Below, piece after piece: positions 47,832 to 57,014 of a stretch of DNA of 64,000 nt. The notes below the pieces were generated by a model that searched no databases, was not told where the DNA came from, and worked only from the letters and a program-made list of their open reading frames with translations. Source of the DNA: Chengkuizengella sp. SCS-71B (GTDB lineage: Bacteria; Bacillota; Bacilli; Paenibacillales; KCTC-33759); the NCBI RefSeq assembly GCF_040100845.1, contig NZ_JAZHSH010000001.1:3642501-3706500 (forward strand), in the 5' to 3' direction. Positions within the stretch are counted from its first letter, which is position 1; every line of letters starts with the position of its first letter. Both the position numbers and the translations under genes were made by a program.

Positions 47832-48521
47832 TTAATACTTTGACGGTAAAGTTAATAAGTCTACTGGCCATGTTTCTTTTTGATATGCCATTTCCCAAAA
47901 CATCAGCTCATATTGACTGCTTAATATAAAATGATCTTTCATTCGTTCACGATCTGACTCTGTCACTTTTTCAGCGATATTATCCACTAATTGAATGACT
48001 TCTTCAACTAACTCACGAAACCAGTCTCCACCATAGGTTGCAATCCATTCCTGATAAATCGGCTCTTTAGGTGCTGAACCTTTAAGCTTCTCACCAATTT
48101 CATAATACAACCAATAACATGGCAGCAAAGCAGCTATCGTATCTCCTATACGACCAGTATGAGCTGCACGGTACATATGTGATATATATGCATAAGCTGT
48201 TGGTGCTGGTTTGAAATTTTCTTTTTCTTGTTCAGTTATGCCTAACTGAACATAAAACGCTTTATGAAGTGATAACTCCGCTTCATTCGTTCCAATTGCA
48301 TGGGATGCCATACGACTAACAGTATGTAAGTCATCGGCTTGTGCAGCAGCTATGGATTGAACTCTAGCAAAATGACTTAAATAATATGAGTCTTGTAAGA
48401 CATAATAACGAAAACGATCCAATGATAATGTTCCGTCAGCAATCCCTTTAACAAATGGATGATCAAAACTCGCCTGCCAAATGGCATCTGCTTCTTTTCT
48501 TATCTGTTCAGTAAATTTCAT
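47832..48521 (-). CDS. tenA: Aminopyrimidine aminohydrolase / thiaminase II TenA
   Basis: The protein (229 residues from ATG 48521) has FVKGIADGTLSLDRFRYYVL, QDSYYLSHFARV and the catalytic cysteine in IAALLPCYWLYYEIG, as in TenA. It hydrolyses formylaminopyrimidines from degraded thiamine to hydroxymethylpyrimidine for salvage. It is the first gene after the TPP riboswitch, 110 bases from the terminator. An upstream in-frame start at 48551 lacks an SD. Confidence 0.93.
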   Translation of the reverse strand: MKFTEQIRKEADAIWQASFDHPFVKGIADGTLSLDRFRYYVLQDSYYLSHFARVQSIAAAQADDLHTVSRMASHAIGTNEAELSLHKAFYVQLGITEQEKENFKPAPTAYAYISHMYRAAHTGRIGDTIAALLPCYWLYYEIGEKLKGSAPKEPIYQEWIATYGGDWFRELVEEVIQLVDNIAEKVTESDRERMKDHFILSSQYELMFWEMAYQKETWPVDLLTLPSKY

Positions 48522-48631
48522 CTCTTTCTCCACCTTTCTATAAGATCCCAAAAAGTGAAAAAGTGCTTTTCAGCATAATTCGAATACTTCTCGGGCTACC
48601 GAATCCTTCATAATTTTTGTTGAAACAGGTA

Positions 48632-48664
48632 TAAAAAAACCACTCTAACAGTAGAGTGGGATTA
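48632..48664 (-). terminator. Riboswitch expression-platform terminator
   Basis: On the minus strand ATCCCACTCTAC pairs with GTAGAGTGG-type sequence around TGTTA, then seven T, directly downstream of the TPP aptamer. Confidence 0.88.
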
Positions 48665-48699
48665 AGACAAATTTGCACCTAAGTATTGCAAATCATCCA

Positions 48700-48789
48700 T
48701 CCACTTCCCTACGCTAGTATTAACTAGATCAGGTACAAGGGTTAGAGCTAATGCCCCTCTCAGCAAATATCATTTGCACCCCTAGTGGT
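48700..48789 (-). ncRNA. TPP riboswitch (THI element)
   Basis: On the minus strand the conserved blocks appear in order: ACTAGGGGTGC, GCTGAGAGGGGC, ACCCTTGTACCTGATCTAG and TAGCGTAGGGAAGTGGA. It lies upstream of tenA-ykoEDC with a terminator just downstream, so TPP should switch the operon off by transcription termination. Confidence 0.95.
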
Positions 48790-48918
48790 TTCGGTTTTAA
48801 ATTCAAATACAACATTACTATAGTTTTTTTATTTTAACAAGGAAAAAGATTTCCAGCTTATATAATTGTATTCAAAGAAATCTGTGGGAAAGTTCACTTA
48901 TAAGTTTTACATTTTAAA

Positions 48919-49125
48919 TCAATTCTCCATGTATAACTTCCTATATTCATTAATCCTATTCATCAATTCTTCATATACATGGTCGTCCATTTTTTTCAAT
49001 TCCCATAAAGTCTTATAATAATCAGACGCTGAATTTAACACCCCTTTCAATAAGAGTTTTTTTGGTGCACATCCTTGATATAATATTTTAGTGGTAGGCT
49101 CTTCATAAACTTTATTACTTTCCAT
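48919..49125 (-). CDS. Small protein co-transcribed with the lipoprotein, unknown function
   Basis: This 68-residue frame (MESNKVYEEPTTKILYQGCA at the start) overlaps the end of the solute-binding protein gene by 11 bases; GAAGGT sits about 10 bases before ATG 49125. It is soluble, with a helical, charged C-terminus (ELKKMDDHVYEELMNRINEY). No family recognised. The overlap suggests it belongs to the same operon. Confidence 0.45.
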   Translation of the reverse strand: MESNKVYEEPTTKILYQGCAPKKLLLKGVLNSASDYYKTLWELKKMDDHVYEELMNRINEYRKLYMEN

Positions 49126-50800
49126 ATGCACGATCAACCTTCTTTTTTATTTGTTCTGTCATAAATTTCTCATAACCTTTAACATCAAGCTTTCTAAATT
49201 CTGTTACATATTCATTCCAAACATGATCAAATTCACCTGGGTTAGAAAGCACAAGCTTAGGGAAATATTTCCTCTGAAGTTCATCCGATCTTGTATCAAA
49301 AATTTGCACTGGTGAACCTTGTTCCACCTGAACACTCCATGCTGGGAACCAAGGTCTCTCATCTGTTAGTGAGAACAACTCTGCAAAGGTTCTCACACCA
49401 TATTGCTTGAGTAAATTTAAATCACCTTCTGTATATCCTAATTGCACGACTTCCGCCTGAGACCCAGGAGCAACCGAATTTCCATCTGCTAAAGAAGAAC
49501 CTGTTCCGTAACGAGGCCAAAAGTATTCAAAATATTTAAGACCAAATGATTCCCTAAATTCTTCTGTTTCTTGATCGATTTGTTCCTTGGTTTTATAAAA
49601 TCTTCCATTCTCATCGATTTCAAATGTTTCGCCTTCAATACCCCAGTTGGACAAAATTTGATTTTCATCTGTTAAAAGGTTATCGAAATACTGAATGATC
49701 TTAGCAGGGTCTTCCGCACTGACAGTAATGGCTATTCCACGATTATCTACGAAACCTGGAGAGTCACCGTATTGGTCTTTAATATCCTCGTCAAATACTA
49801 TAGGCATAGGCATATAAAGGAGATCATCATTACCAAATTCCTCTAAAAGTTGAAGTGCTGGTCTTACCTGCCAACCATAATCAAAAAATCCTAATATTTT
49901 TCCAGATGATATTTTCGCTAGGTACTGATCATAGTTGTCAACGAATGAAGATTTATCATACAGCCCTTTGGCATTCATTTCATTTAATTTTTGAAGCCAA
50001 CGCTTAGTAGAATCTTCCTTATCTGCATAAACTGTGGCTTCATACGTTTCCATGTCAACCATTACCCCACCATCATTTGGAAATCCAGCCAAATGATTTG
50101 CTGGGTTTATTAAAACAAAAAACCTCCAATCATGAGTTAAACTAATAAATCCCGTTACATCTTCATCTTTATGTTTCGCTACATATTCTTCAATTAATTG
50201 AAAATACTGATCTAATGTTTTAATTTTAGGATAGCCAAATTCCTTTAGAACACGACGTTGTATCCAGAACGCACTTTGATCAACATTAGGACTTGGAACA
50301 CGCTCACCCACTATAGCATCAAAGGGTAAGAAATAAATATTTCCATCTTCCTGCTTCATTAGCTCGTAATAGGATCCATAAACTCTTTGTATGTTCGGTC
50401 CATGCTCATCTATTAAATCATTTAAAGGAATAAAGGTCCCTGCATCTAAAAATTTATCAATGGCACTATCTGGTATCACAACATCAGGAAATTCGTTAGC
50501 CGCAATCATTGTACCAACTTTTGTATTGATGTCTCCAACCAAAAATTCCATTTCAAAGTTAACACCAGTTTGATCCTCTAGTACTTTCCCTATCATCGTT
50601 TCATTGGTGTTCAAATCTCTAAATCCAGCCCCTGCATTAAATAATGTAAAAGTCACATTCTCTACTGAAGTTTCTTTACCATCTTGATTGTTTGATGTTG
50701 CTTTATTTACTTGTTCATTACTACTACTTTCTGAGCATGCAGCTACGAAAACCATAAACAACATCAGGATCAAAAACAAATAAGGCACTTTCACCTTCAT
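49115..50800 (-). CDS. Extracellular solute-binding lipoprotein (LipO-like, family 1)
   Basis: The protein (561 residues from ATG 50800) has a lipoprotein signal (FMVFVAACSESSS; lipobox cysteine at about 22), then a family 1 sugar-type binding fold: VGTMIAANEFPDVVIPDSAI, WIQRRVLKEFGYPKIKTLDQ, and GFFDYGWQVRPAL. The size and C-terminus match LipO-type proteins common in Paenibacillaceae that serve LplB/YtcP permeases for oligosaccharides. No permease or ATPase gene lies nearby. It follows the kinase and regulator genes on the same strand. Confidence 0.87.
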   Translation of the reverse strand: MKVKVPYLFLILMLFMVFVAACSESSSNEQVNKATSNNQDGKETSVENVTFTLFNAGAGFRDLNTNETMIGKVLEDQTGVNFEMEFLVGDINTKVGTMIAANEFPDVVIPDSAIDKFLDAGTFIPLNDLIDEHGPNIQRVYGSYYELMKQEDGNIYFLPFDAIVGERVPSPNVDQSAFWIQRRVLKEFGYPKIKTLDQYFQLIEEYVAKHKDEDVTGFISLTHDWRFFVLINPANHLAGFPNDGGVMVDMETYEATVYADKEDSTKRWLQKLNEMNAKGLYDKSSFVDNYDQYLAKISSGKILGFFDYGWQVRPALQLLEEFGNDDLLYMPMPIVFDEDIKDQYGDSPGFVDNRGIAITVSAEDPAKIIQYFDNLLTDENQILSNWGIEGETFEIDENGRFYKTKEQIDQETEEFRESFGLKYFEYFWPRYGTGSSLADGNSVAPGSQAEVVQLGYTEGDLNLLKQYGVRTFAELFSLTDERPWFPAWSVQVEQGSPVQIFDTRSDELQRKYFPKLVLSNPGEFDHVWNEYVTEFRKLDVKGYEKFMTEQIKKKVDRAYGK

Positions 50801-50886
50801 AATACCTAGTCCCCTTTCGTTCATAATGTTTACAACCTCATTGTAAAAACATTAAAAAGTATATGTAGTAATTCAATAATGTTCAT

Positions 50887-52653
50887 TTAAGTTTTCATTT
50901 CTTTTTCAATGGGCAATCGAATTTGAATTGTTGTTCCATTTCCTTCTTCACTATCAATGAGCATTTCAAATTGTTCTTCGTAATATAACTTTAGTCGATA
51001 GATCACATTCTGAATACCTACCCGATCCCCCATGTCCTTTTTGGAATGCATATATTGATTTAATTGAGAAAGCTTTTCTTCTTTCATACCCACCCCATTA
51101 TCTTGTAAATAGTACACTAATACATTCTCTTCGATAGAGATTTTTAAATCGATCCTACCCCCATGTTTAAGCGGCTCTATTCCATGAATACTAGCATTTT
51201 CTATGAACGTTAGATAAGTCATTTTGGGAATTGTACAATCATAAGCGGCACTATCTATTTGAATATGATAATCTAGTTTTTGTTCGAATCTATATTTCTG
51301 TATTTCTAAAAAACAATAAATTAATTCTAATTCTTGTTTTACTGTCACCTTATCCATCTTCCACACTAACGATGTTCTTAACATCTTGGCCATGCTCTGA
51401 ATAATATTGGCTGTTTCGTTCTCGCCTTTCATCAGACTTCGCATACGAATCGTTTCCAATGCATTAAATAAAAAGTGTGGATTAATTTGACTATGAAGCG
51501 CATTTAATTGCGCTTGTCTTTGCTGTAGTTCTAAATTTTTCTTTTGAATGTCAGCTTTATACACATCATCAATTAAACTTTTTATAGTTAATGTCATTCG
51601 GTTAAATTGAATTGAGAGTTGACCAATTTCATCACGTGCTTTAATATCAGGAATGATTTCAAAGTTCTGTGTTGTCACTTTATTGATATGTTTTAAAATT
51701 AACATGAGTCTAACCGTAAAAGATCTAGTAATCCATACAATAACTAGTGTTGGTAAAATAATAATCAAACAAGCTAATAAAATGACAAAATTAGAAGATT
51801 CTTTCACTTCCTGAAACACTTCTATATCTGGAATCTCTGCAATGACATTCCATTGTCCAAGAAGAATATCATCTGAAAAATCCTTTTCTATGACGATCGT
51901 TCCTTTAGGCAAATCAATTTGATCATATATAATTTCTGTATTTCGCCATTCCATATTTGAATTGGTTGTATATTCAACGCTCCTCTTACTCTTCTCTATT
52001 AAATACAAATCGCCATCTACATTTAAATTTGAGAATATTTGCTCAATAGCTTTTGGACGCAAATCAATTTTTAGTACTTTCTCAACATGATTTTGATCCC
52101 TATAATAATCCATTCTACGAACAATGCTGAAGATGTCTTTTTCTCCAAAGGATGATTCAGTTCGAATTAGAATCGGGGTAGAATAATTACTTTTCTTTAT
52201 TCTTTTATACCACTCTGTTTTCTCCACTTCAGGAGAAATAAATTCCACACCTCCTGAATAAAGCAGTGTTGGATTGTCTACATAAATTGTAATTTCCTTC
52301 ACTAATGTATAAATTGGGGTGTAACTGCTGTTTAATACTCTGCGTAAATAGGAATTATACGCTTCAACATATTCCGCTTCATTGTTCGTATAAGAATACG
52401 ATAAAGTTTTATTAATCCAAAAATCCGTATAAAATAATGAAGATAGCGATATCGCATGTTCTACTTCTATCTGAAATTCACTTTTCATTTGTTCTATGTT
52501 TTTATTAATATCTTTCATTCTTAAATTCTCTACATGATTTGTTGTTACAATATAAAAAATGATATTAGTGAGTAAGATAGGGGTAAACACCGATACGAAA
52601 AAAATGATTAACATTTTATTTCTTAAACGAATATGATCTAAGCCTAGATTCAT
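50887..52653 (-). CDS. YesM-type sensor histidine kinase
   Basis: The 588-residue membrane kinase has helix 1 (about 12-35), a large extracellular sensor domain (about 40-285, Cache-like), helix 2 (about 288-310) and a HAMP domain. A His_kinase domain follows with HSQINPHFLFNALETIRMRS (phosphorylated His), then HATPase with FIENASIHGIEPLKHGG and LQDNGVGMKEE. It pairs with the AraC-type regulator just upstream (35-base gap). It probably senses an oligosaccharide, perhaps through the neighbouring lipoprotein. Confidence 0.92.
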   Translation of the reverse strand: MNLGLDHIRLRNKMLIIFFVSVFTPILLTNIIFYIVTTNHVENLRMKDINKNIEQMKSEFQIEVEHAISLSSLFYTDFWINKTLSYSYTNNEAEYVEAYNSYLRRVLNSSYTPIYTLVKEITIYVDNPTLLYSGGVEFISPEVEKTEWYKRIKKSNYSTPILIRTESSFGEKDIFSIVRRMDYYRDQNHVEKVLKIDLRPKAIEQIFSNLNVDGDLYLIEKSKRSVEYTTNSNMEWRNTEIIYDQIDLPKGTIVIEKDFSDDILLGQWNVIAEIPDIEVFQEVKESSNFVILLACLIIILPTLVIVWITRSFTVRLMLILKHINKVTTQNFEIIPDIKARDEIGQLSIQFNRMTLTIKSLIDDVYKADIQKKNLELQQRQAQLNALHSQINPHFLFNALETIRMRSLMKGENETANIIQSMAKMLRTSLVWKMDKVTVKQELELIYCFLEIQKYRFEQKLDYHIQIDSAAYDCTIPKMTYLTFIENASIHGIEPLKHGGRIDLKISIEENVLVYYLQDNGVGMKEEKLSQLNQYMHSKKDMGDRVGIQNVIYRLKLYYEEQFEMLIDSEEGNGTTIQIRLPIEKEMKT

Positions 52654-52688
52654 ACTTGCGGTCCCCTCTTTATAAAAATAAATCGTTT

Positions 52689-54263
52689 TTACTTTATTAG
52701 ATTACTTCGATATTCTGACGGTGTGATATGCTCAAGCTTTTCAAATTGAGTAACGAAATAATCAGGATTATTAAAACCGATTTTTTCAGCAATTTCATAG
52801 ATTCTATAATCGGTTTGACGTAACAACTTTTTTGCTTCTCTAATTCTCAACTCTAATAAATACTCATTAAAATATATTCCATATGTTTTTTTGAAGAGTT
52901 GCCCAAGGTAGACTGGATTCATATAAAATCGTTCTGCAATCTTCTTTAATTTTAGATTCTCATGATAATTCTGCTCTACGTATTGTTTAACTTTTTCAAT
53001 CTGTCCTCTTACATTCCCTCTTCTCAATTGATGAATTACAGCTCTACACTCCATAACAAAATCACTAAATAAACGATGAAGTTCATTTAATGTAAGAGGA
53101 TTGTCATTCCAACTATTAATAGGTTCAATCGTTTGAATTTCCTTTGCATCTCCACTCATATTATGTATTATTTCTAACAAACCATGGACACACTGTTGTA
53201 TAGACGCTTTCACTGCCTCCACTGCATAAAATTTCATACGAAAATCCTCAAAAATTTGATTTATAATGACTCTGAGATCAATTTCATGTTTCTCTTCAAC
53301 CTTCATTAACAATGATTGATATAACGGTAGATCTAGCAAAGTATACTTTAATGAATGTTTTACATCGTTAAATGTGACGATTTGCGTTTCATCATTTAAA
53401 TATTTATATTGCAAAACTTCTTTTGCACTCTGGTAAGATATGGATAATTCATATAGTAGGTTTGTAGGTTTACCAATGTATATATACACGTTGCTATTTT
53501 GTTCCTTCATCAAAACTTGTTTCAATTTATCTGTAAAAAGATTCACATCACCTTGATAATGACCTAGTTCATTATCGGTAATAATCATACCTAGTTTGCC
53601 ATGATGTTCATACAAATAAATAGGATTAGAATGATTTGTTGTTGCTCTTGAGGAGGTAACAAAAACTTGAATATTTTCTTTCATCTGCTTAACTTGGGTT
53701 GTCACATCATCTTTGCAAAGATGGGTGTCGTTTAATTCAATGAAGGCATAATAATAAATTGTGGAGGGGGGTATCTGTAGTTTGTTGCACCAATGCAATA
53801 ATTCATCTTCAGTAAATTCACGTCGAAACAAACCATTGATCATTTGATTATAAAGCAAATGATTATTTTTATTTAAATAAGTTATTCTTTGATTGATTTT
53901 ATCCCCTAGTCTTAATAGTGCTCTAGTCATCTCTTCTTGATCAATCGGTTTTAAGATATAATCGTGTACGCCATAACGTACTGCTTGTTTGGCATAATCA
54001 AAATCATTATACCCACTAATGATGATAAAACTAGTTTCCATTTGCAGTTCCTTTACTTTATGTATCAACTGCAATCCGTCTATGACTGGCATTCGAATAT
54101 CTGTAATCACTACATCTGGGTTAATTTCCTGAATTAACGAGAGTGCATCCTCACCATCCTCTGCCTCATCAATTACACTATACCCACAGCTATTCCAGTC
54201 GATTAAATTCCTCAATCCTTTACGCACATAAATCTCATCATCAACGATCATTACAGTATACAT
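52689..54263 (-). CDS. YesN-type response regulator with AraC DNA-binding domain
   Basis: The protein (524 residues from ATG 54263) has a receiver domain (VMIVDDEIYVRKGLRNLIDW; phospho-Asp in VVITDIRMPVIDG), a middle region, and a C-terminal AraC/XylS domain with two HTHs (LKKIAERFYMNPVYLGQLFK; IYEIAEKIGFNNPDYFVTQF). AAGGGGAC precedes ATG 54263. It likely activates the adjacent solute-binding protein gene or carbohydrate genes elsewhere. Confidence 0.93.
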   Translation of the reverse strand: MYTVMIVDDEIYVRKGLRNLIDWNSCGYSVIDEAEDGEDALSLIQEINPDVVITDIRMPVIDGLQLIHKVKELQMETSFIIISGYNDFDYAKQAVRYGVHDYILKPIDQEEMTRALLRLGDKINQRITYLNKNNHLLYNQMINGLFRREFTEDELLHWCNKLQIPPSTIYYYAFIELNDTHLCKDDVTTQVKQMKENIQVFVTSSRATTNHSNPIYLYEHHGKLGMIITDNELGHYQGDVNLFTDKLKQVLMKEQNSNVYIYIGKPTNLLYELSISYQSAKEVLQYKYLNDETQIVTFNDVKHSLKYTLLDLPLYQSLLMKVEEKHEIDLRVIINQIFEDFRMKFYAVEAVKASIQQCVHGLLEIIHNMSGDAKEIQTIEPINSWNDNPLTLNELHRLFSDFVMECRAVIHQLRRGNVRGQIEKVKQYVEQNYHENLKLKKIAERFYMNPVYLGQLFKKTYGIYFNEYLLELRIREAKKLLRQTDYRIYEIAEKIGFNNPDYFVTQFEKLEHITPSEYRSNLIK

Positions 54264-54296
54264 GAATGAAGTCCCCTTTCCGAGTGACCTTATCAC

Positions 54297-54555
54297 AATA
54301 ATGATAGAGTGAAAAGCAAGCCTATATCATTAGTGTATTCGTTTCTAGTAGAAAGTAAAGTATACTGAATATTTGTTTTAAATTATTTAAGTATATTGTT
54401 TAATTTTTTATGAATTTAATTAGAAATTATATCAATCAACAATACCATAACTCTTTTTCTTTTTATTTTATGTAAGTGTCAAAATACTAACATTATAAAT
54501 AGATTGAAGCACAAGCAAATATAGTAAATCTGACATATTCTAATAGAAAGGGAGG
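54297..54555. other. AT-rich intergenic region, nothing recognised
   Basis: It separates the response regulator (minus) from a small ORF (plus). No RNA motif or repeat was recognised. Confidence 0.4.
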
Positions 54556-54563
54556 TGAATTTT

Positions 54564-54695
54564 ATGTTTTTTTCTGGCATTATAAGTGGATTTAGAAGCA
54601 TATTTAGTAGAGATCCATTACCTTATAGAACAACGGAAGGCATAATAATAGTTACGCTATTCCTTCTGTTGGTTCTGGGACTGGGTGAAGTTTAA
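54564..54695 (+). CDS. 43-residue single-span membrane peptide, unknown
   Basis: AAGGGAGGTG lies 7 bases before ATG 54564, among the best ribosome sites in the window. The product MFFSGIISGFRSIFSRDPLP continues to a C-terminal hydrophobic helix (GIIIVTLFLLLVLGLGEV). A terminator-like hairpin follows at 54735. Such peptides may be membrane regulators, spore proteins or toxins; nothing here decides. Confidence 0.6.
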   Translation: MFFSGIISGFRSIFSRDPLPYRTTEGIIIVTLFLLLVLGLGEV

Positions 54696-54734
54696 ACTTT
54701 ATTTAGTAGAGTAGTATATTTACATTCCACAAAA

Positions 54735-54770
54735 TGGCATTTTTCTTTAAGAGAAGTGCCTTTCTTTATA
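54735..54770 (+). terminator. Terminator after the 43-residue ORF
   Basis: GGCATTTTTCT pairs with AGAGAAGTGCC, then TTTCTTT. Confidence 0.6.
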
Positions 54771-54777
54771 ATTTAGG

Positions 54778-54969
54778 CTAAAAATACCTATTAATTTGAA
54801 AATTACTATCAAAAGTAGATAAAATAAAATCTTTCGCATCTATTATTGTTAAATCAAGTTCATCACCTGTCGTTGTGCTTATAGTAACTATTTCACCTTT
54901 TAATTGATCTAATACACATTGCATTGGACATACACAACATTTACATATCGAATCATCCAAAAAGCTCAT
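54778..54969 (-). CDS. Small cysteine-rich protein, unknown
   Basis: The 63-residue protein (ATG 54969, with AAGGATGG about 9 bases upstream) has a cysteine cluster near the N-terminus, SICKCCVCPMQCVLDQLKG, then a beta-rich part (EIVTISTTTGDELDLTII, DAKDFILSTF). The CxCCxCPMQC pattern suggests metal binding or disulfide cross-linking as in spore-coat/exosporium proteins of Bacillales. Function not known. The ATG at 54981 is too close to the SD. Confidence 0.6.
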   Translation of the reverse strand: MSFLDDSICKCCVCPMQCVLDQLKGEIVTISTTTGDELDLTIIDAKDFILSTFDSNFQINRYF

Positions 54970-55127
54970 ATTATCAACCATCCTTCATTAGTTTTTAATT
55001 TTTAAATATAATATGAGCTATAATAATCCTTTGATTGGACGTTTTGTAATGCCCTTCAAAAGTTCCGCTAATTCCTATAAAATTTTATTTTCAAACTAGT
55101 ATTTATTTAGTAATGATACTTTCTTTC

Positions 55128-55170
55128 AAAAAAAAGTCTCAAAGAAGTTTTCAACTTCTTTTGAGACCAT
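55128..55170 (-). terminator. Terminator of the EEP phosphodiesterase gene
   Basis: GTCTCAAAGAAGTT pairs with AACTTCTTTTGAGAC; the minus-strand side ends in eight T. Confidence 0.9.
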
Positions 55171-55234
55171 TTTAAATGTATTATATTAAACTTATTTAAA
55201 CAACCTTTGAAAGTGAAATCTGGGTGAACAAGAA

Positions 55235-56431
55235 CTACTTAACAGCATATACATTAACGGTAAATGAATTTCCACCTGTACTTGATGGGTCTGCTATATA
55301 TAATGAATCATTCTTTACAACACCGGTGTAAGAACCATTTTTTAAAGAATTAAAAATAATAGGATCAGTCCATACTGGAACATCCTCTTTCACTCTAAAA
55401 CTTATTGAATCTGCATTGGAGTTATTAACTATTTCCCAATATAACTTTTCAGTACCTGGAGGAATGTTTACTGTAGAAAAATTATTGCTTGAACGATGTT
55501 TCTGACCTGGCTGAGGTCCACCATTTGATGTAGTTGAAGCAATAAGGGTAAGTTCTTCTACAGCTTCTTCAGCATGGTATTCAAATATTGCAGAGACAGG
55601 TTGATGATCAGACAATTGTTTTCCAGCACTGTCTAGAAAATCATCATTTGGAACAGCATAATCTTTGACACTTAATTGTATAAAATCTCCACTGCGATAT
55701 AAGATTTTATCAATTCGATCGCCGGACTCCCCTATCCCAGGAATAATTCCTCCATTCTCAATGTCTGCCCATGCATCGGAAAATCCAGCATCTACAAATT
55801 GCCTTACTTCCCCTTCATATTTATATTTACTATTAAAATCCCCCGCAACTATAATAGCATTCCCTGTTGACCATTCATTCAATTTGGATAACAATTGTTG
55901 AAAGTTTTTCTTTCTTACATCTTTATCATTTTGACTCCCACCTGCATCAGCATGAAGATTATAAATATCTACGAAAACACCATCGCTTACTTCATGACGA
56001 GCAAATGAAAAGCCTTTAGGGGTTAAGCAATCAGTTCCAGAATCAAAAACACCGTAACAATCATTCCATTCTTTACGAGTAAAATGAGTAAAAGGAAACA
56101 TTGAAACCCGACTTAATCCATCACCAAAACCCATAATACCAGAATGTGATGATAAATAAGGATGATTTACTTTTTCAATTAAATCACTATGATAATTAAA
56201 ATCCTCTTGAGCAAGTACAATATCATAATTGTTTAATTTAGGACTTATAAGAATAGTATTTGTTGCTGGACTTGATTGAGAAACAGGATCCCACAACCCT
56301 GCTACATTATAGGTTAATAATGAAAACTCTCCTTCTGCCTTATGTGCTTGAACTGGGGATGTAAATTGATTTGATAGAATCAAACTACTAACAATAAAAA
56401 ACATTATTACTAGGGTATATATTTTTTTCAT
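55235..56431 (-). CDS. Secreted endonuclease/exonuclease/phosphatase-family phosphodiesterase
   Basis: The 398-residue protein has a signal peptide (cleavage near PVQAHKAEG) and an EEP domain with LLTYNVAGLWDP, VLAQEDFNYHS (metal Glu), VDIYNLHADAGGSQND, IIVAGDFNSKYKYEGE and LSDHQPVSAIFE (catalytic His). A C-terminal domain of about 110 residues (TLIASTTSNGGPQPGQKHRS onward) is beta-rich and may bind membrane or glycan. It could be a sphingomyelinase/phospholipase-C-like enzyme or a nuclease; the family alone does not decide. AGGAGATG precedes the ATG. Confidence 0.82.
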   Translation of the reverse strand: MKKIYTLVIMFFIVSSLILSNQFTSPVQAHKAEGEFSLLTYNVAGLWDPVSQSSPATNTILISPKLNNYDIVLAQEDFNYHSDLIEKVNHPYLSSHSGIMGFGDGLSRVSMFPFTHFTRKEWNDCYGVFDSGTDCLTPKGFSFARHEVSDGVFVDIYNLHADAGGSQNDKDVRKKNFQQLLSKLNEWSTGNAIIVAGDFNSKYKYEGEVRQFVDAGFSDAWADIENGGIIPGIGESGDRIDKILYRSGDFIQLSVKDYAVPNDDFLDSAGKQLSDHQPVSAIFEYHAEEAVEELTLIASTTSNGGPQPGQKHRSSNNFSTVNIPPGTEKLYWEIVNNSNADSISFRVKEDVPVWTDPIIFNSLKNGSYTGVVKNDSLYIADPSSTGGNSFTVNVYAVK

Positions 56432-56945
56432 AAAATCATCTCCTACGTTCTTTTAATAAAATTTTGGAGTAAAACAAGATGTATTTATGTCATTCATTAG
56501 AATTACTCTAATCAGAAATAACAAACTAATCACTTATTTTTGATTCACATGAACATATGTAATTTTATACCAAGTTTTGAATCTATTTTAACATATTAAA
56601 AATAAACCTATAAAACCTAATAATCAGCCTTTTTTCTTAAAAATAGTACAATAACTATAATTTTCCACAGTTATTCTAGTTTTTTTGCAGTTATTCTATT
56701 GATTATAATTAATATAGCGAATTATTTTTTTGAAATCCTACAGTAAAAAATCACCTAAATAAAAGTTTTTGATTTTTCATTTTGTACTAGTATTTTGTGC
56801 AAGGGATTAGTTTTCATAGTTTTTAGAAAATATAACAATGTATAAAGGGGAATTTCTCGGACAACTGTTTATAGGTATTTAGAAAAATAAGACCAAAATG
56901 CTAAAAAAATAAATAACTTATGTTATTTATCGGATTTGATATTCA
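56432..56945. other. AT-rich intergenic region, nothing recognised
   Basis: About 510 bases separating the EEP gene from the toxin locus. Only short direct repeats (CAGTTATTCTA twice, near 56670-56700) were noticed. Confidence 0.4.
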
Positions 56946-56985
56946 TAAAAAAACCTTGAAAGGCATATAGCCAATCAAGGAGTTG
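56945..56985 (-). terminator. Terminator of the SUKH immunity gene
   Basis: On the minus strand CCTTGA-GGC pairs with GCC-TCAAGG, then seven T. Part of this sequence recurs at 63826-63850. Confidence 0.8.
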
Positions 56986-57014
56986 TTACTTTTTTTAAAA
57001 ATTAATTCCTAACA

